Shown: positions 13,594 through 29,212, counted from the first letter of the stretch. The stretch is DNA of 64,000 bases from Embiotoca jacksoni (GCA_022577435.1 JAKOON010000108.1:322001-386000), one strand, 5' to 3'. Notes: generated by a model from the sequence alone, not told the origin. Numbers and translations: made by a program.

Positions 13594-16500
13594 AACATCT
13601 GGAACACAAGAACATCATCTGGAACACAAGTACACAATCTGGAAAACAAGTACAACATCTGGAACACAAGTACAACATCTGGAAAACAAGTAGAACATCT
13701 GCAACACCAGTAGAACATCTGGAACACAAGAACAACATCTGGAACACCAGTACAACATCTGGAACACAAGTACAACATCTGGAACACAAGTAGAACATCT
13801 GGAACACAAGTACAACATCTAGAACACAGGTAGAACAACTGGAACACAAGAACAACACCTGGAACACAAGAACAACAGCTGGAAAACGAGTATAACTTCT
13901 GGAAAATAAGTGCAACATTTGGAAAATAAGTGCAACTTCTGGAAAACAAGGGCAACATCTGGAACACAACTACAACTTCTGGAACACAGGAATATCATCC
14001 GGAACACAAGTACAACATCTGGATCAGAAGTACAACATCTGAAACAGAAGTAGAACATCTGGAACATGAGCAGAACATCTGGAACACAAATAAAACATCT
14101 GCAACACAAGTACAACATCTGTAACACGAGAACAACATCTGGAAAACAAGTACAACATCTGGAACACAAGTAGAACATCTGCAACACAAGCAGAACATCT
14201 CGAACACAAGTACAACATCTGGAACACAAGTAGAGCACATGGAAAACACCTGGAACACAAGTGCAAAATCTGGAACACAAGAGGAACATCTGGAAAACAA
14301 GTGGAACATAGGGAACACAAGTAGAACATCGGCAACACAAGTAGAACATCTGTAACACAAGTAGAACATCTGGAAAACAAGTAGAACATCTGGAACACAG
14401 GCAGAACATCTGGAACACTAGTACAACATTTGGAACAGAAGAACAACATCTGGAACACAAGTATGGCATCTGGAACACAAGAACATCATCCGGAAAACAC
14501 GTAGAACATCTGGAAGACAAGTAGAACATCTGGAACACAAGTAGAACATCTGCAACACAAGTAGAACATCTGGAACACAGGCAGAACATCTGGAACACTA
14601 GTACAACATTTGGAACAGAAGAACAACATCTGGAACACAAGCAGAAAATCTGGAACACAAGAACAACATCTGGAACACAAGTATGGCATCTGGAACACAA
14701 GAACATCATCCGGAAAACACGTAGAACATCTGGAAGACAAGTAGAACATCTGGAACACAAGTAGAACATCTGCAACACAAGTAGAACATCTGGAACACAA
14801 GAACAACACTTGGAACACGAGTAGAAAAGTAGAACATCTGGAACACAAGAACATCATCTGGAACACAAGTACACCATCTGGAACACAAGTAGAACATCTG
14901 CAACACAAGTAGAACATCTGGAATACAAGAACAACATCTGGAACACCACTACAACATCTGGAACACAAGTACAACATTTGGAAGACAAGAACAACATCTG
15001 GAACACAAGTATGACATCTGGAAGACAAGTAGAACATCTGGAACACAGGTGCAAAATCTGGAACACAAATACAACTTCTGGAACACAAGCAGAACATCTG
15101 GAACACAAGCAGAACATCTGGAACACAAGCAAAACATCTCGAACAAAAAAACAACATCTGGAAAACAAGTAGAACATCTGCAACACGAGTACAACATCTG
15201 CAACACGAGAACAACATCTGGAAAACAAATACAACATCTGGAACACAAGTACAACATCTGGAACACAGAAATAAAATCTGGAACACAAGTAGAACATCTG
15301 GAAAACAAGTAGAACATTGGAAACACAAGTAGAACATCTGCAACACAAGTAGAACATCTGGGAACAGATAAACAACATTTGGAACAGAAGAACAACATCT
15401 GGAACACAAGCAGAAAATCTGGAAAACAAGAACAACATCTGGAACACAAGTATGGCATCTGGAACACAAGTAGAACATCTGGAAGACAAGTAGAACATCT
15501 GGAACACAAGTAGAACATCTGCAACACAAGTAGAACATCTGGAACACAAGAACAACACTTGGAACACAAGTAGAAAAGTAGAACATCTGGAACACAAGAA
15601 CATCATCTGGAACACAAGTACACAATCTGGAAAACAAGTACAACATCTGGAACACAAGTAGAACATCTGCAACACAAGTAGAACATCTGGAACACAAGAA
15701 CAACATCTGGAACACCAGTACAACATCTGGAACACAAGAACAACATCTGGAACACAAGTATGACATCTGGAAGACAAGTAGAACATCTGAAACACAGGTG
15801 GAAAATCTGGAACACAAGAACAACACTTGGAACACAAGTACAACATCTGGAATACAAGAACATCATCTGGAACACAAGTACACCATCTGGAAAACAAGTA
15901 CAACATCTGGAACACAAGTAGAACAACTGGAACACAAGAACAACACCTGGAACACAAGAACAACAGCTGGAAAACGAGTATAACTTCTGGAAAATAAGTG
16001 CAACATTTGGAAAATAAGTGCAACTTCTGGAAAATAAGTGCAACATCTGGAACACAAATACAACTTCTGGAACACAATAACAACATATTGAACACAAGCA
16101 AAACATCTCGAACAAAAAAACAACATCTGGAACACAAGCAGAACATCTGGAACACAAGAACAACACTTGGAACACAAGTACAACATCTGGAATACAAGAA
16201 CATCATCTGGAACACAAGTACACCATCTGGAAAACAAGTACAACATCTGGAACACAAGTACAACATCTGGAACACAAGTAGAACATCTGGAACACAAGTA
16301 CAACATCTAGAACACAGGTAGAACAACTGGAACACAAGAACAACACCTGGAACACAAGAACAACAGCTGGAAAACGAGTATAACTTCTGGAAAATAAGTG
16401 CAACATTTGGAAAATAAGTGCAACTTCTGGAAAATAAGTGCAACATCTGGAACACAAATACAACTTCTGGAACACAATAACAACATATTGAACACAAGCA

Positions 16501-19500
16501 AAACATCTCGAACAAAAAAACAACATCTGGAACACAAGCAGAACATCTGGAACACAAGCAGGAGATCTGGAAAACAAGTAGAACATCTCCAACACAAGTA
16601 CAACATCTGCAACGCAAGTAGAACATCTGGGAACAGATAAACAACATCTGGAACACCAGTACAACATCTGGAACACAAGAACAACATCTGGAAAACAAGT
16701 ATGACATCTGGAACACAGGAATATCATCCGGAACACAAGTACAACATCTGGATCACAAGTACAACATCTGGAACACAGGAATATCATCCGGAACACAAGT
16801 ACAACATCTGGATCACAAGTACAACATCTGGAACAGAAGTAGAACATCTGCAACACAGGCAGAACATCTGGAACACAAGTACAACATCTGGAACACAAGT
16901 AGAGCACCTGGAAAACACCTACAAAAACATCTGGAACACAAGAGGAACATCTGGAAAACAAGTGGAACATAGGGAAAACAAGTAGAACATCGGCAACACA
17001 AGTAGAACATCTGTAACACAAGTAGAACATCTGGAAAACAAGTAGAACATCTGGAACACATGTTGAACATCTGGAACACAAGTAGAACATCTGCAACACA
17101 AGTAGAACATCTGGAACACAAGAACAACACTTGGAAAACAAGTAGAAAAGTAGAACATCTGGAACACAAGAACATCATCTGGAACACAAGTACACCATCT
17201 TGAACACAAGTAGAACATCTGCAACACAAGTAGAACATCTGGAACACAAGTACAACATTTGGAAGACAAGAACAACATCTGGAACACAAGTATGACATCT
17301 GGAAGACAAGTAGAACATCTGGAACACAGGTGCAACATCTGGAACACAAATACAACTTCTGGAACACAAGACCAACATGTGGATCACAAGTACAACATCT
17401 GGAACACAATAACCACATATTGAACACAAGCAAAACATCTCGAACAAAAAAACAACATCTGGAACACAAGCAGAACATCTGGAACACAAGCAAAATATCT
17501 CGAACAAAAAAACAACATCTGGAAAACAAGTAGAACATCTGCAACACAAGTATAACATCTGCAACACGAGAACAACATCTGGAAAACAAATACAACATCT
17601 GGAACACAAGTACAACATCTGGAACACAAAAACAAAATCTGGAACACAAGTAGAACATCTGGAAAACAAGTAGAACATTGGAAACACGAGTAGAACATCT
17701 GCAACACAAGTAGAACATCTGGGAACAGATAAACAACATTTGGGACAGAAGAACAACATCTGGAACACAAGCAGAAAATCTGGAACACAAGAACAACATC
17801 TGGAACACAAGTATGGCATCTGGATCACAAGTAGAACATCTGGAAGACAAGTAGAACATCTGGAAAACAAGTAGAACATCTGCAACACAAGTAGAACATC
17901 TGGAACACAAGAACAACACTTGGAACACAAGTGGAAAAATAGAACATCTGGAACACAAGAACATCATCTGGAACACAAGTACACAATCTGGAAAACAAGT
18001 ACAACATCTGGAACACAAGTACAACATCTGGAACACAAGTAGAACATCTGCAACACAAGTAGAACATCTGGAACACAAGAACAACATCTGGAACACCAGT
18101 ACAACATCTCGAACACCAGAACAACATCTGGAACACAAGAGGAACATCTGGAAAACAAGTGCAAAATCTGGAACACAAGAGGAACATCTGGAAAACAAGT
18201 GGAACATAGGGAACACAAGTAGAACATCGGCAACACAAGTAGAACATCTGGAAAACAAGTAGAACATCTGGAACACGTGTTGAACATCTGGAACACAAGA
18301 ACAACTTCTGGAACACAAGTACAACATTTGGAACACAAGTACACCATCTGGAAAACAAGTACACCATCTGGAAAACAAGTACAACATCTGGAACTCAAGT
18401 AGAACATGTGGAACACAAGTACAACTTCTGGAACACAAGTACAACATTTGGAAAACAAGTACACCATCTGGAAAACAAGTACACCATCTGGAAAACAAGT
18501 ACAACATCTGCAACACAAGTACAACATCTGGAAAACAAGTACAACATCTGGAACAGAAGTAGAACATCTGGAACACAAGCAAAACATCTCGAAAAAAAAC
18601 AACAACATCTGGAACACAAGAACAACATCTGGAAAACAAGAATGACATCTGGAACACAAATAAAACATCTGCAACACAAGTACAACATCTGTAACACGAG
18701 AACAACATCTGGAAAACAAGTACACCATCTGGAAAACAAGTACAACATCTGGAACTCAAGTAGAACATGTGGAACACAAGTAGAACATCTGCAACACAAG
18801 CAGAACATCTGGAACACAAGTACAACATCTGGAACACAAGTAGAGCACCTGGAAAACACCTGGAACACAAGTGCAAAATCTGGAACACGAGAGGAACATC
18901 TGGAAAACAAGTGGAACATAGGGAACACAAGTAGAACATCGGCAACACAAGTAGTACATCTGGAAAACAAGTAGAACATCTGGAACACAGGTAGAACATC
19001 TGGAACACTAGTACAACATTTGGAACAGAAGAACAACATCTGGAAAACAAGTTTGACATCTGGAACACAAGAATATGATCCGGAACACAAGTAGAACATT
19101 TGGAACACAGGTGGAACATCTGGAACACTAGAACAACACTTGGAAAACAAGTACAACATCTGGAACACAAGTACAACATCTGGAACACAAGTAGAACATC
19201 TGGAAAATGAGTATAACTTCTGGAAAATAAGTGCAACATTTGGAAAATAAGTGCAACATCTGGAACACAAATACAACTTCTGGAACATAAGTACAAAATT
19301 TGGAAAACAAGTACAACATCTGGAACACGAGTACAACATCTGGAACACAAGTAGAACATCTGGAAAACAAGTGGAAGATCGGGAACACAAGTAGAACATC
19401 TGCAATACAAGTAGAACATCTGTAACACTAGTAGAACATCTGGATAACTAGTAGAACATCTGGAAAACATGTTGAACATCTGGAACACAAGAACAACATC

Positions 19501-21060
19501 TGGAACACAAGTACAACATTTGGAACAGAAGAACAACATCTGGAACACAAGCAGAAAATCTGGAACACAAGAACAACATCTGGAACTCAAGTATGACATC
19601 TGGAACAGATAAATAACATCTGGAACACCAGTACAACATATGGAACACGAGAACAACATCTGCAATTCAAGAACAACATCTGGAAAACAAGTATGACATT
19701 TGGAACACAAGAACATCATCCGGAACACATGTACAACATCTGGATCACAAGTACAACATCTGGAACACAAGAACAAAATTTGGAAAACAAGAACATCTGG
19801 AACACAAGTATGACATCTGGAAGACAAGTAGAACATCTGGAACACAGGTGGAACATCTGGAACACAAGAACAACACTTGGAACACAAGTACAACATTTGG
19901 AAAACAAGTACAACATCTGGAACACAAGAACAACATATTGAACACAAGCAAAACATCTCGAACAAAAAAACAACATCTGGAACACAAGCAGAACATCTGG
20001 AACACAAGCAGGAGATCTGGAACACAAGAAGAACATCTGCAACACAAGTACAACATCTGCAACACGAGAACAAGATCTGGAAAACAAAAACAACTTCTGT
20101 AACACAAGTACAACATCGGGAGCACAAAAACAAAATCTGGAACACAAGTAGAACATCTGGAAAACAAGTAGAACATCGGGAACACAAGTAGAACATCTGG
20201 AACACGAGAACAACATCTGGAACACAAGTATGACATCTAGAAGACAAGTACAACATCTGGAACACAAGTAGAACATCTGGAACACAAGTACAACATCTAG
20301 AACACAGGTAGAACAACTGGAACACAAGAACAACACTTGGAAAACAAGTAGAACATCTGGAACACAAGAACATCATCTGGAACACAAGTACACCATCTGG
20401 AAAACAAGTACAACATCTGGAACACAGGTACAACATCTGGAACAGAAGTACAACATTTGGAAAACCAGTACAACATCTGGAACACAAGTACAACATCTGG
20501 AACACAAGTAGAACATCTGGAAAACGAGTATAACTTCTGGAAAATAAGTGCAACATTTGGAAAATAAGTGCAACATCTGGAACACAAATACAACTTCTGG
20601 AACACAAGTACAACATCTAGATCACAAGTACAACATCTGGAACACAAGCAGAACATCTGGAACACAAGCAGAACATCTGGAACACAAGCAGGAGATCTGG
20701 AACACAAGTAGAACATCTGCAACACAAGTACAACATCTGCAACACGAGAACAATATCTGGAAGAAAAAAAAAACAGCTTCTGGAACACAAGTACAACATC
20801 TGGAACACAAAAACAAAATCCGGAACACAAGTAGAACATCTGGAAAACAAGTAGAACATCGGGAACACAAGTACAACATTTGGAACACAAGAACAACATC
20901 TGGAAAACAGGTATGACATCTGGAACAAAAGAATATCATCCGGAACACAAGTACAACATCTGGATCACAAGTACAACATCTGGAACACAAGAACAACATA
21001 TTGAACAGAAGCAAAACATCTCGAACAAAAAAACAACATCTGGAACACAAGTAGAACATC
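13594..21060 (+). repeat. Large HOR, about 8.1-8.4 kb, copy 2
   Basis: This repeats the block that starts at 5461. Alignment begins at the AACATCTGG after AAGTAG, is broken by monomer-scale insertions and deletions, and ends at about 21060, where TGGAAAACAAG here contrasts with GGGAAAACAAG at 12721. Within it, 14.5-14.9 kb contains an extra local repeat of the AGGCAG / CTAGTAC / GAAGAAC series that is single in copy 1, accounting for the 200-bp gain. Confidence 0.75.
15806..16559 (+). repeat. Local tandem duplication, period 340-400 bp
   Basis: The series around AATACAAGAA (15851) recurs at 16191, a spacing of 340. Downstream the spacing is 400 (for example the TTTGG unit at 15998 and 16398). 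The first copy lacks four consecutive monomers (80 bp) near 15920 that are present in the second, and about one other monomer differs. It occupies the same place in the large HOR as the 520-bp duplication at 7201-8248, so this part was rearranged independently in the two copies. Confidence 0.7.
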
Positions 21061-22134
21061 TGGAAAACAAGTAGAACATCTGGAATACAAGAACATCATC
21101 TGGAACACAAGTACACCATCTGGAAAACAAGTACAACATCTGGAACACAAGTACAACATCTGGAACACAAGTAGAACATCTGGAACACAAGTACAACATC
21201 TAGAACACAGGTAGAACAACTGGAACACAAGAACAACACCTGGAACACAAGTATGGCATCTGGAACACAAGTAGAACATCTGGAAGACAAGTAGAACATC
21301 TGGAACACAAGTAGAACATCTGGAACACAAGAACAACACTTGGAACACAAGTAGAAAAGTAGAACATCTGGAACACAAGAACATCATCTGGAACACAAGT
21401 ACACAATCTGGAAAACAAGTAGAACATCGGGAACACAAGTAGAACATCTGGAACACGAGAACAACATCTGGAACACAAGTATGACATCTAGAAGACAAGT
21501 ACAACATCTGGAACACAAGTAGAACATCTGGAAAACAAGTGGAAGATCGGGAACACAAGTAGAACATCTGCAACACAAGTAGAACATCTGTAACACTAGT
21601 AGAACATCTGGATAACTAGTAGAACATCTGGAAAACATGTTGAACATCTGGAACACAAGAACAACATCTGGAACACAAGTACAACATTTGGAACAGAAGA
21701 ACAACATCTGGAACAGAAGCAGAAAATCTGGAACACAAGAACAACATCTGGAACTCAAGTATGACATCTGGAACAGATAAATAACATCTGGAACACCAGT
21801 ACAACATATGGAACACGAGAACAACATCTGCAATTCAAGAACAACATCTGGAAAACAAGTATGACATTTGGAACACAAGAACATCATCCGGAACACATGT
21901 ACAACATCTGGATCACAAGTACAACATCTGGAACACAAGAACAAAATTTGGAAAACAAGAACATCTGGAACACAAGTATGACATCTGGAAGACAAGTAGA
22001 ACATCTGGAACACAGGTGGAACATCTGGAACACAAGAACAACACTTGGAACACAAGTACAACATTTGGAAAACAAGTACAACATCTGGAACACAAGAACA
22101 ACATATTGAACACAAGCAAAACATCTCGAACAAA
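21061..22134 (+). repeat. Mosaic junction block
   Basis: This stretch is ordinary 20-bp array whose order switches between sources. About 21.06-21.25 kb resembles the AATACAAG / TCTAGAAC series near 7.4 and 7.9 kb. About 21.25-21.42 kb resembles the GTATGG / GACAAG / GAAAAGTAG series near 15.45 kb. From about 21.42 kb it follows 20.17 kb and then 19.37 kb. No single parent block explains it. Confidence 0.6.
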
Positions 22135-25074
22135 AAAACAACATCTGGAACACAAGCAGAACATCTGGAACACAAGCAGGAGATCTGGAACACAAGAAGA
22201 ACATCTGCAACACAAGTACAACATCTGCAACACGAGAACAAGATCTGGAAAACAAAAACAACTTCTGTAACACAAGTACAACATCGGGAGCACAAAAACA
22301 AAATCTGGAACACAAGTAGAACATCTGGAAAACAAGTAGAACATTGGAAACACGAGTAGAACATCTGCAACACAAGTAGAACATCTGGGAACAGATAAAC
22401 AACATTTGGGACAGAAGAACAACATCTGGAACACAAGCAGAAAATCTGGAACACAAGAACAACATCTGGAACACAAGTATGGCATCTGGAACACAAGTAG
22501 AACATCTGGAAGACAAGTAGAACATCTGGAACACAAGTAGAACATCTGCAACACAAGTAGAACATCTGGAACACAAGAACAACACTTGGAACACAAGTAG
22601 AAAAGTAGAACATCTGGAACACAAGAACATCATCTGGAAAACAAGTACACAATCTGGAAAACAAGTACAACATCTGGAACACAAGAGGAACATCTGGAAA
22701 ACAAGTGGAACATAGGGAACACAAGTAGAACATCGGCAACACAAGTAGAACATCTGTAACACAAGTAGAACATCTGGAAAACAAGTAGAACATCTGGAAC
22801 ACGTGTTGAACATCTGGAACACAAGAACAACTTCTGGAACACAAGTACAACATCTGGAACTCAAGAAGAACATGTGGAACACAAGTACAACTTCTGGAAC
22901 ACAAGTACAACATTTGGAAAACAAGTACACCATCTGGAAAACAAGTACACCATCTGGAAAACAAGTACAACATCTGCAACACAAGTAGAACATCTGGAAC
23001 ACAAGCAAAACATCTCGGAAAAAAAACAACAACATCTGGAACACAAGAACAACATCTGGAAAACAAGAATGACATCTGGAACACAGGAATATCATCCAGA
23101 ACACAAGTACAACATCTGGATCACAAGTACAACATCTGGAACACAGGAATATCATCCGGAACACAAGTACAACATCTGGATCACAAGTACAACATCTGGA
23201 ACAGAAGTAGAACATCTGGAACACAAGCAAAACATCTCGAACAAAAAAAACAACATCTGCAACACAAGCAGAACATCTGGAACACAAATAAAACATCTGC
23301 AACACAAGTACAACATCTGTAACACGAGAACAACATCTGGAAAACAAGTACAACATCTGAAACACAAGTAGAACATCTGCAACACAAGCAGAACATCTGG
23401 AACACAAGTACAACATCTGGAACACAAGTAGAGCACCTGGAAAACACCTGGAACACAAGTGCAAAATCTGGAACACAAGAGGAACATCTGGAAAACAAGT
23501 GGAACATAGGGAACACAAGTAGAACATCTGTAACACAAGTAGTACATCTGGAAAACAAGTAGAACATCTGGAACACAGGTAGAACATCTGGAACACTAGT
23601 ACAACATTTGGAACAGAAGAACAACATCTGGAAAACAAGTGTGACATCTGGAACACAAGAATATCATCCGGAACACAAGTAGAACATTTGGAACACAGGT
23701 GGAACATCTGGAACACTAGAACAACACTTGGAAAACAAGTACAACATCTGGAACACAAGTACAACATCTGGAACACAAGTAGAACATCTGGAAAACGAGT
23801 ATAACTTCTGGAAAATAAGTGCAACATTTGGAAAATAAGTGCAACATCTGGAACACAAATACAACTTCTGGAACATAAGTACAAAATTTGGAAAACAAGT
23901 ACAACATCTGGAACACAAGTAGAACATCTGCAACACAAGTAGAACATCTGTAACACTAGTAGAACATCTGGATAACTAGTAGAACATCTGGAACACAAGA
24001 ACAACATCTGGAACACAAGTACAACATTTGGAACAGAAGAACAACATCTGGAACAGAAGCAGAAAATCTGGAACACAAGAACAACATCTGGAACTCAAGT
24101 ATGACATCTGGAACAGATAAATAACATCTGGAACACCAGTACAACATATGGAACACGAGAACAACATCTGCAATTCAAGAACAACATCTGGAAAACAAGT
24201 ATGACATTTGGAACACAAGAACATCATCCGGAACACATGTACAACATCTGGATCACAAGTACAACATCTGGAACACAAGAACAAAATTTGGAAAACAAGA
24301 ACATCTGGAACACAAGTATGACATCTGGAAGACAAGTAGAACATCTGGAACACAGGTGGAACATCTGGAACACAAGAACAACATATTGAACACAAGCAAA
24401 ACATCTCGAACAAAAAAACAACATCTGGAACACAAGCAGAACATCTGGAACACAAGCAGGAGATCTGGAACACAAGAAGAACATCTGCAACACAAGTACA
24501 ACATCTGCAACACGAGAACAAGATCTGGAAAACAAAAACAACTTCTGTAACACAAGTACAACATCGGGAGCACAAAAACAAAATCTGGAACACAAGTAGA
24601 ACATCTGGAAAACAAGTAGAACATCGGGAACACAAGTAGAACATCTGGAACACGAGAACAACATCTGGAACACAAGTATGACATCTAGAAGACAAGTACA
24701 ACATCTGGAACACAAGTAGAACATCTGGAAAACAAGTGGAAGATCGGGAACACAAGTAGAACATCTGCAACACAAGTAGAACATCTGTAACACTAGTAGA
24801 ACATCTGGATAACTAGTAGAACATCTGGAAAACATGTTGAACATCTGGAACACAAGAACAACATCTGGAACACAAGTACAACATTTGGAACAGAAGAACA
24901 ACATCTGGAACACAAGCAGAAAATCTGGAACACAAGAACAACATCTGGAACTCAAGTATGACATCTGGAACAGATAAATAACATCTGGAACACCAGTACA
25001 ACATATGGAACACAAATACAACTTCTGGAACACAAGTACAACATCTAGATCACAAGTACAACATCTGGAACACA
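22135..25074 (+). repeat. HOR of about 2.94 kb, copy 1
   Basis: The block repeats at offset 2,940, with 2,920 over roughly 22.75-24.0 kb where monomer gains and losses do not cancel. Relative to the second copy it lacks 60 bp near 24.37 kb and one short ACATGTTG-bearing stretch near 23.97 kb. It contains one 17-bp landmark at 24292. The 17-mer at 21952 lies just outside. Confidence 0.75.
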
Positions 25075-27731
25075 AGCAGAACATCTGGAACACAAGCAGA
25101 ACATCTGGAACACAAGCAGGAGATCTGGAACACAAGAAGAACATCTGCAACACAAGTACAACATCTGCAACACGAGAACAAGATCTGGAAAACAAAAACA
25201 ACTTCTGTAACACAAGTACAACATCGGGAGCACAAAAACAAAATCTGGAACACAAGTAGAACATCTGGAAAACAAGTAGAACATTGGAAACACGAGTAGA
25301 ACATCTGCAACACAAGTAGAACATCTGGGAACAGATAAACAACATTTGGGACAGAAGAACAACATCTGGAACACAAGCAGAAAATCTGGAACACAAGAAC
25401 AACATCTGGAACACAAGTATGGCATCTGGAACACAAGTAGAACATCTGGAAGACAAGTAGAACATCTGGAACACAAGTAGAACATCTGCAACACAAGTAG
25501 AACATCTGGAACACAAGAACAACACTTGGAACACAAGTAGAAAAGTAGAACATCTGGAACACAAGAACATCATCTGGAAAACAAGTACACAATCTGGAAA
25601 ACAAGTACAACATCTGGAACACAAGAGGAACATCTGGAAAACAAGTGGAACATAGGGAACACAAGTAGAACATCGGCAACACAAGTAGAACATCTGGAAA
25701 ACAAGTAGAACATCTGGAACACGTGTTGAACATCTGGAACACAAGAACAACTTCTGGAACACAAGTACAACATTTGGAACACAAGTACACCATCTGGAAA
25801 ACAAGTACACCATCTGGAAAACAAGTACACCATCTGGAAAACAAGTACAACATCTGCAACACAAGTACAACATCTGGAAAACAAGTACAACATCTGGAAC
25901 AGAAGTAGAACATCTGGAACACAAGCAAAACATCTCGGAAAAAAAACAACAACATCTGGAACACAAGAACAACATCTGGAAAACAAGAATGACATCTGGA
26001 ACACAGGAATATCATCCAGAACACAAGTACAACATCTGGATCACAAGTACAACATCTGGAACACAGGAATATCATCCGGAACACAAGTACAACATCTGGA
26101 TCACAAGTACAACATCTGGAACAGAAGTAGAACATCTGGAACACAAGCAAAACATCTCGAACAAAAAAAACAACATCTGCAACACAAGCAGAACATCTGG
26201 AACACAAATAAAACATCTGCAACACAAGTACAACATCTGTAACACGAGAACAACATCTGGAAAACAAGTACAACATCTGAAACACAAGTAGAACATCTGC
26301 AACACAAGCAGAACATCTGGAACACAAGTACAACATCTGGAACACAAGTAGAGCACCTGGAAAACACCTGGAACACAAGTGCAAAATCTGGAACACAAGA
26401 GGAACATCTGGAAAACAAGTGGAACATAGGGAACACAAGTAGAACATCTGTAACACAAGTAGTACATCTGGAAAACAAGTAGAACATCTGGAACACAGGT
26501 AGAACATCTGGAACACTAGTACAACATTTGGAACAGAAGAACAACATCTGGAAAACAAGTGTGACATCTGGAACACAAGAATATCATCCGGAACACAAGT
26601 AGAACATTTGGAACACAGGTGGAACATCTGGAACACTAGAACAACACTTGGAAAACAAGTACAACATCTGGAACACAAGTACAACATCTGGAACACAAGT
26701 AGAACATCTGGAAAACGAGTATAACTTCTGGAAAATAAGTGCAACATTTGGAAAATAAGTGCAACATCTGGAACACAAATACAACTTCTGGAACATAAGT
26801 ACAAAATTTGGAAAACAAGTACAACATCTGGAACACAAGTAGAACATCTGCAACACAAGTAGAACATCTGTAACACTAGTAGAACATCTGGATAACTAGT
26901 AGAACATCTGGAAAACATGTTGAACATCTGGAACACAAGAACAACATCTGGAACACAAGTACAACATTTGGAACAGAAGAACAACATCTGGAACAGAAGC
27001 AGAAAATCTGGAACACAAGAACAACATCTGGAACTCAAGTATGACATCTGGAACAGATAAATAACATCTGGAACACCAGTACAACATATGGAACACGAGA
27101 ACAACATCTGCAATTCAAGAACAACATCTGGAAAACAAGTATGACATTTGGAACACAAGAACATCATCCGGAACACATGTACAACATCTGGATCACAAGT
27201 ACAACATCTGGAACACAAGAACAAAATTTGGAAAACAAGAACATCTGGAACACAAGTATGACATCTGGAAGACAAGTAGAACATCTGGAACACAGGTGGA
27301 ACATCTGGAACACAAGAACAACACTTGGAACACAAGTACAACATTTGGAAAACAAGTACAACATCTGGAACACAAGAACAACATATTGAACACAAGCAAA
27401 ACATCTCGAACAAAAAAACAACATCTGGAACACAAGCAGAACATCTGGAACACAAGCAGGAGATCTGGAACACAAGAAGAACATCTGCAACACAAGTACA
27501 ACATCTGCAACACGAGAACAAGATCTGGAAAACAAAAACAACTTCTGTAACACAAGTACAACATCGGGAGCACAAAAACAAAATCTGGAACACAAGTAGA
27601 ACATCTGGAAAACAAGTAGAACATCGGGAACACAAGTAGAACATCTGGAACACGAGAACAACATCTGGAACACAAGTATGACATCTAGAAGACAAGTACA
27701 ACATCTGGAACACAAGTAGAACATCTGGAAC
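25075..27731 (+). repeat. HOR of about 2.94 kb, copy 2
   Basis: The match to 22135 onward runs until about 27731. There this copy continues with CACAAGTACAACATCTAGAA while copy 1 has AACAAGTGGAAGATCGGG. Shared rare features include the GG-containing A-rich monomer (23018/25938), the GTGTGAC monomer near 23640/26560 and AACAGAAGCAG (24053/26993). Confidence 0.75.
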
Positions 27732-27821
27732 ACAAGTACAACATCTAGAACACAGGTAGAACAACTGGAACACAAGAACAACACTTGGAAAACAAGTAGA
27801 ACATCTGGAACACAAGAACAT

Positions 27822-29212
27822 CATCTGGAACACAAGTACACCATCTGGAAAACAAGTACAACATCTGGAACACAGGTACAACATCTGGAACAGAAGTACA
27901 ACATTTGGAAAACCAGTACAACATCTGGAACACAAGTACAACATCTGGAACACAAGTACAACATCTAGATCACAAGTACAACATCTGGAACACAAGCAGA
28001 ACATCTGGAACACAAGCAGAACATCTGGAACACAAGCAGGAGATCTGGAACACAAGTAGAACATCTGCAACACAAGTACAACATCTGCAACACGAGAACA
28101 ATATCTGGAAGAAAAAAAAAAACAGCTTCTGGAACACAAGTACAACATCTGGAACACAAAAACAAAATCCGGAACACAAGTAGAACATCTGGAAAACAAG
28201 TAGAACATCTGGAACAAAAGAATATCATCCGGAACACAAGTACAACATCTGGAAAACAAGTAGAACATCGGGAAAACAAGTAGAACATCTGGAACACAAG
28301 AACAACATCTGGAACACAAGTACAACATCTGGAACACAAGCAGAACATCTGGAACACAAGCAGAACATCTGGAACACAAGCAGGAGATCTGGAAAACAAG
28401 TAGAACATCTGGAACACAAGTACAACTTCTGGAACACAAGACCAACATCTGGATCACAAGTACAACATCTGGAACACAATAACAACATATTGAACACAAG
28501 CAAAACATCTCGAACAAAAAAACAACATCTGGAACACAAGCAGAACATCTGGAACACAAGCAAAATATCTCGAACAAAAAAACAACATCTGGAAAACAAG
28601 TAGAACATCTGCAACACAAGTACAACATCTGCAACACGAGAACAACATCTGGAAAACAAATACAACATCTGGAACACAAGCAGGAGATCGGGAACACAAG
28701 AAGAACATCTGCAACACAAGTACAACATCTGCAACACGAGAACAAGATCTGGAAAACAAAAACAACTTCTGTAACACAAGTACAACATCGGGAGCACAAA
28801 AACAAAATCTGGAACACAAGTAGAACATCTGGAACACAAGTACACCATCTGGAAAACAAGTACAACATCTGGAACACAGGTACAACATCTGGAACAGAAG
28901 TACAACATTTGGAAAACCAGTACAACATCTGGAACACAAGTACAACATCTGGAACACAAGTACAACATCTAGATCACAAGTACAACATCTGGAACACAAG
29001 CAGAACATCTGGAACACAAGCAGAACATCTGGAACACAAGCAGGAGATCTGGAACACAAGTAGAACATCTGCAACACAAGTACAACATCTGCAACACGAG
29101 AACAATATCTGGAAGAAAAAAAAAACAGCTTCTGGAACACAAGTACAACATCTGGAACACAAAAACAAAATCCGGAACACAAGTAGAACATCTGGAAAAC
29201 AAGTAGAACATC
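27822..29212 (+). repeat. 1,004-bp-offset duplication around an A10/A11 landmark
   Basis: The segment 27822-28209 recurs at 28826-29212. The offset is 1,004 before the A-run and 1,003 after it, because the first copy has A11 (28112-28122) and the second A10 (29116-29125). Between the two lie pieces matching the A-rich CTCGAAC series (28.4-28.6 kb) and the GCAGGAG / AAACAAAAAC series (28.68-28.83 kb). Confidence 0.8.

Noticed and set aside
16813..20616. 1,267-codon minus-strand open frame
   Set aside because: Same reason. It overlaps other long minus frames with equivalent translations and spans several HOR joins without any change of character.
25050..28937. 1,295-codon minus-strand open frame with a 20-residue Cys-rich repeat
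   Set aside because: All three minus frames are similarly open and give the same cycle, because the 60-nt period passes through every frame. Ends are set by random variant monomers with TCA or CTA. There is no non-repeat terminus, signal peptide or domain.
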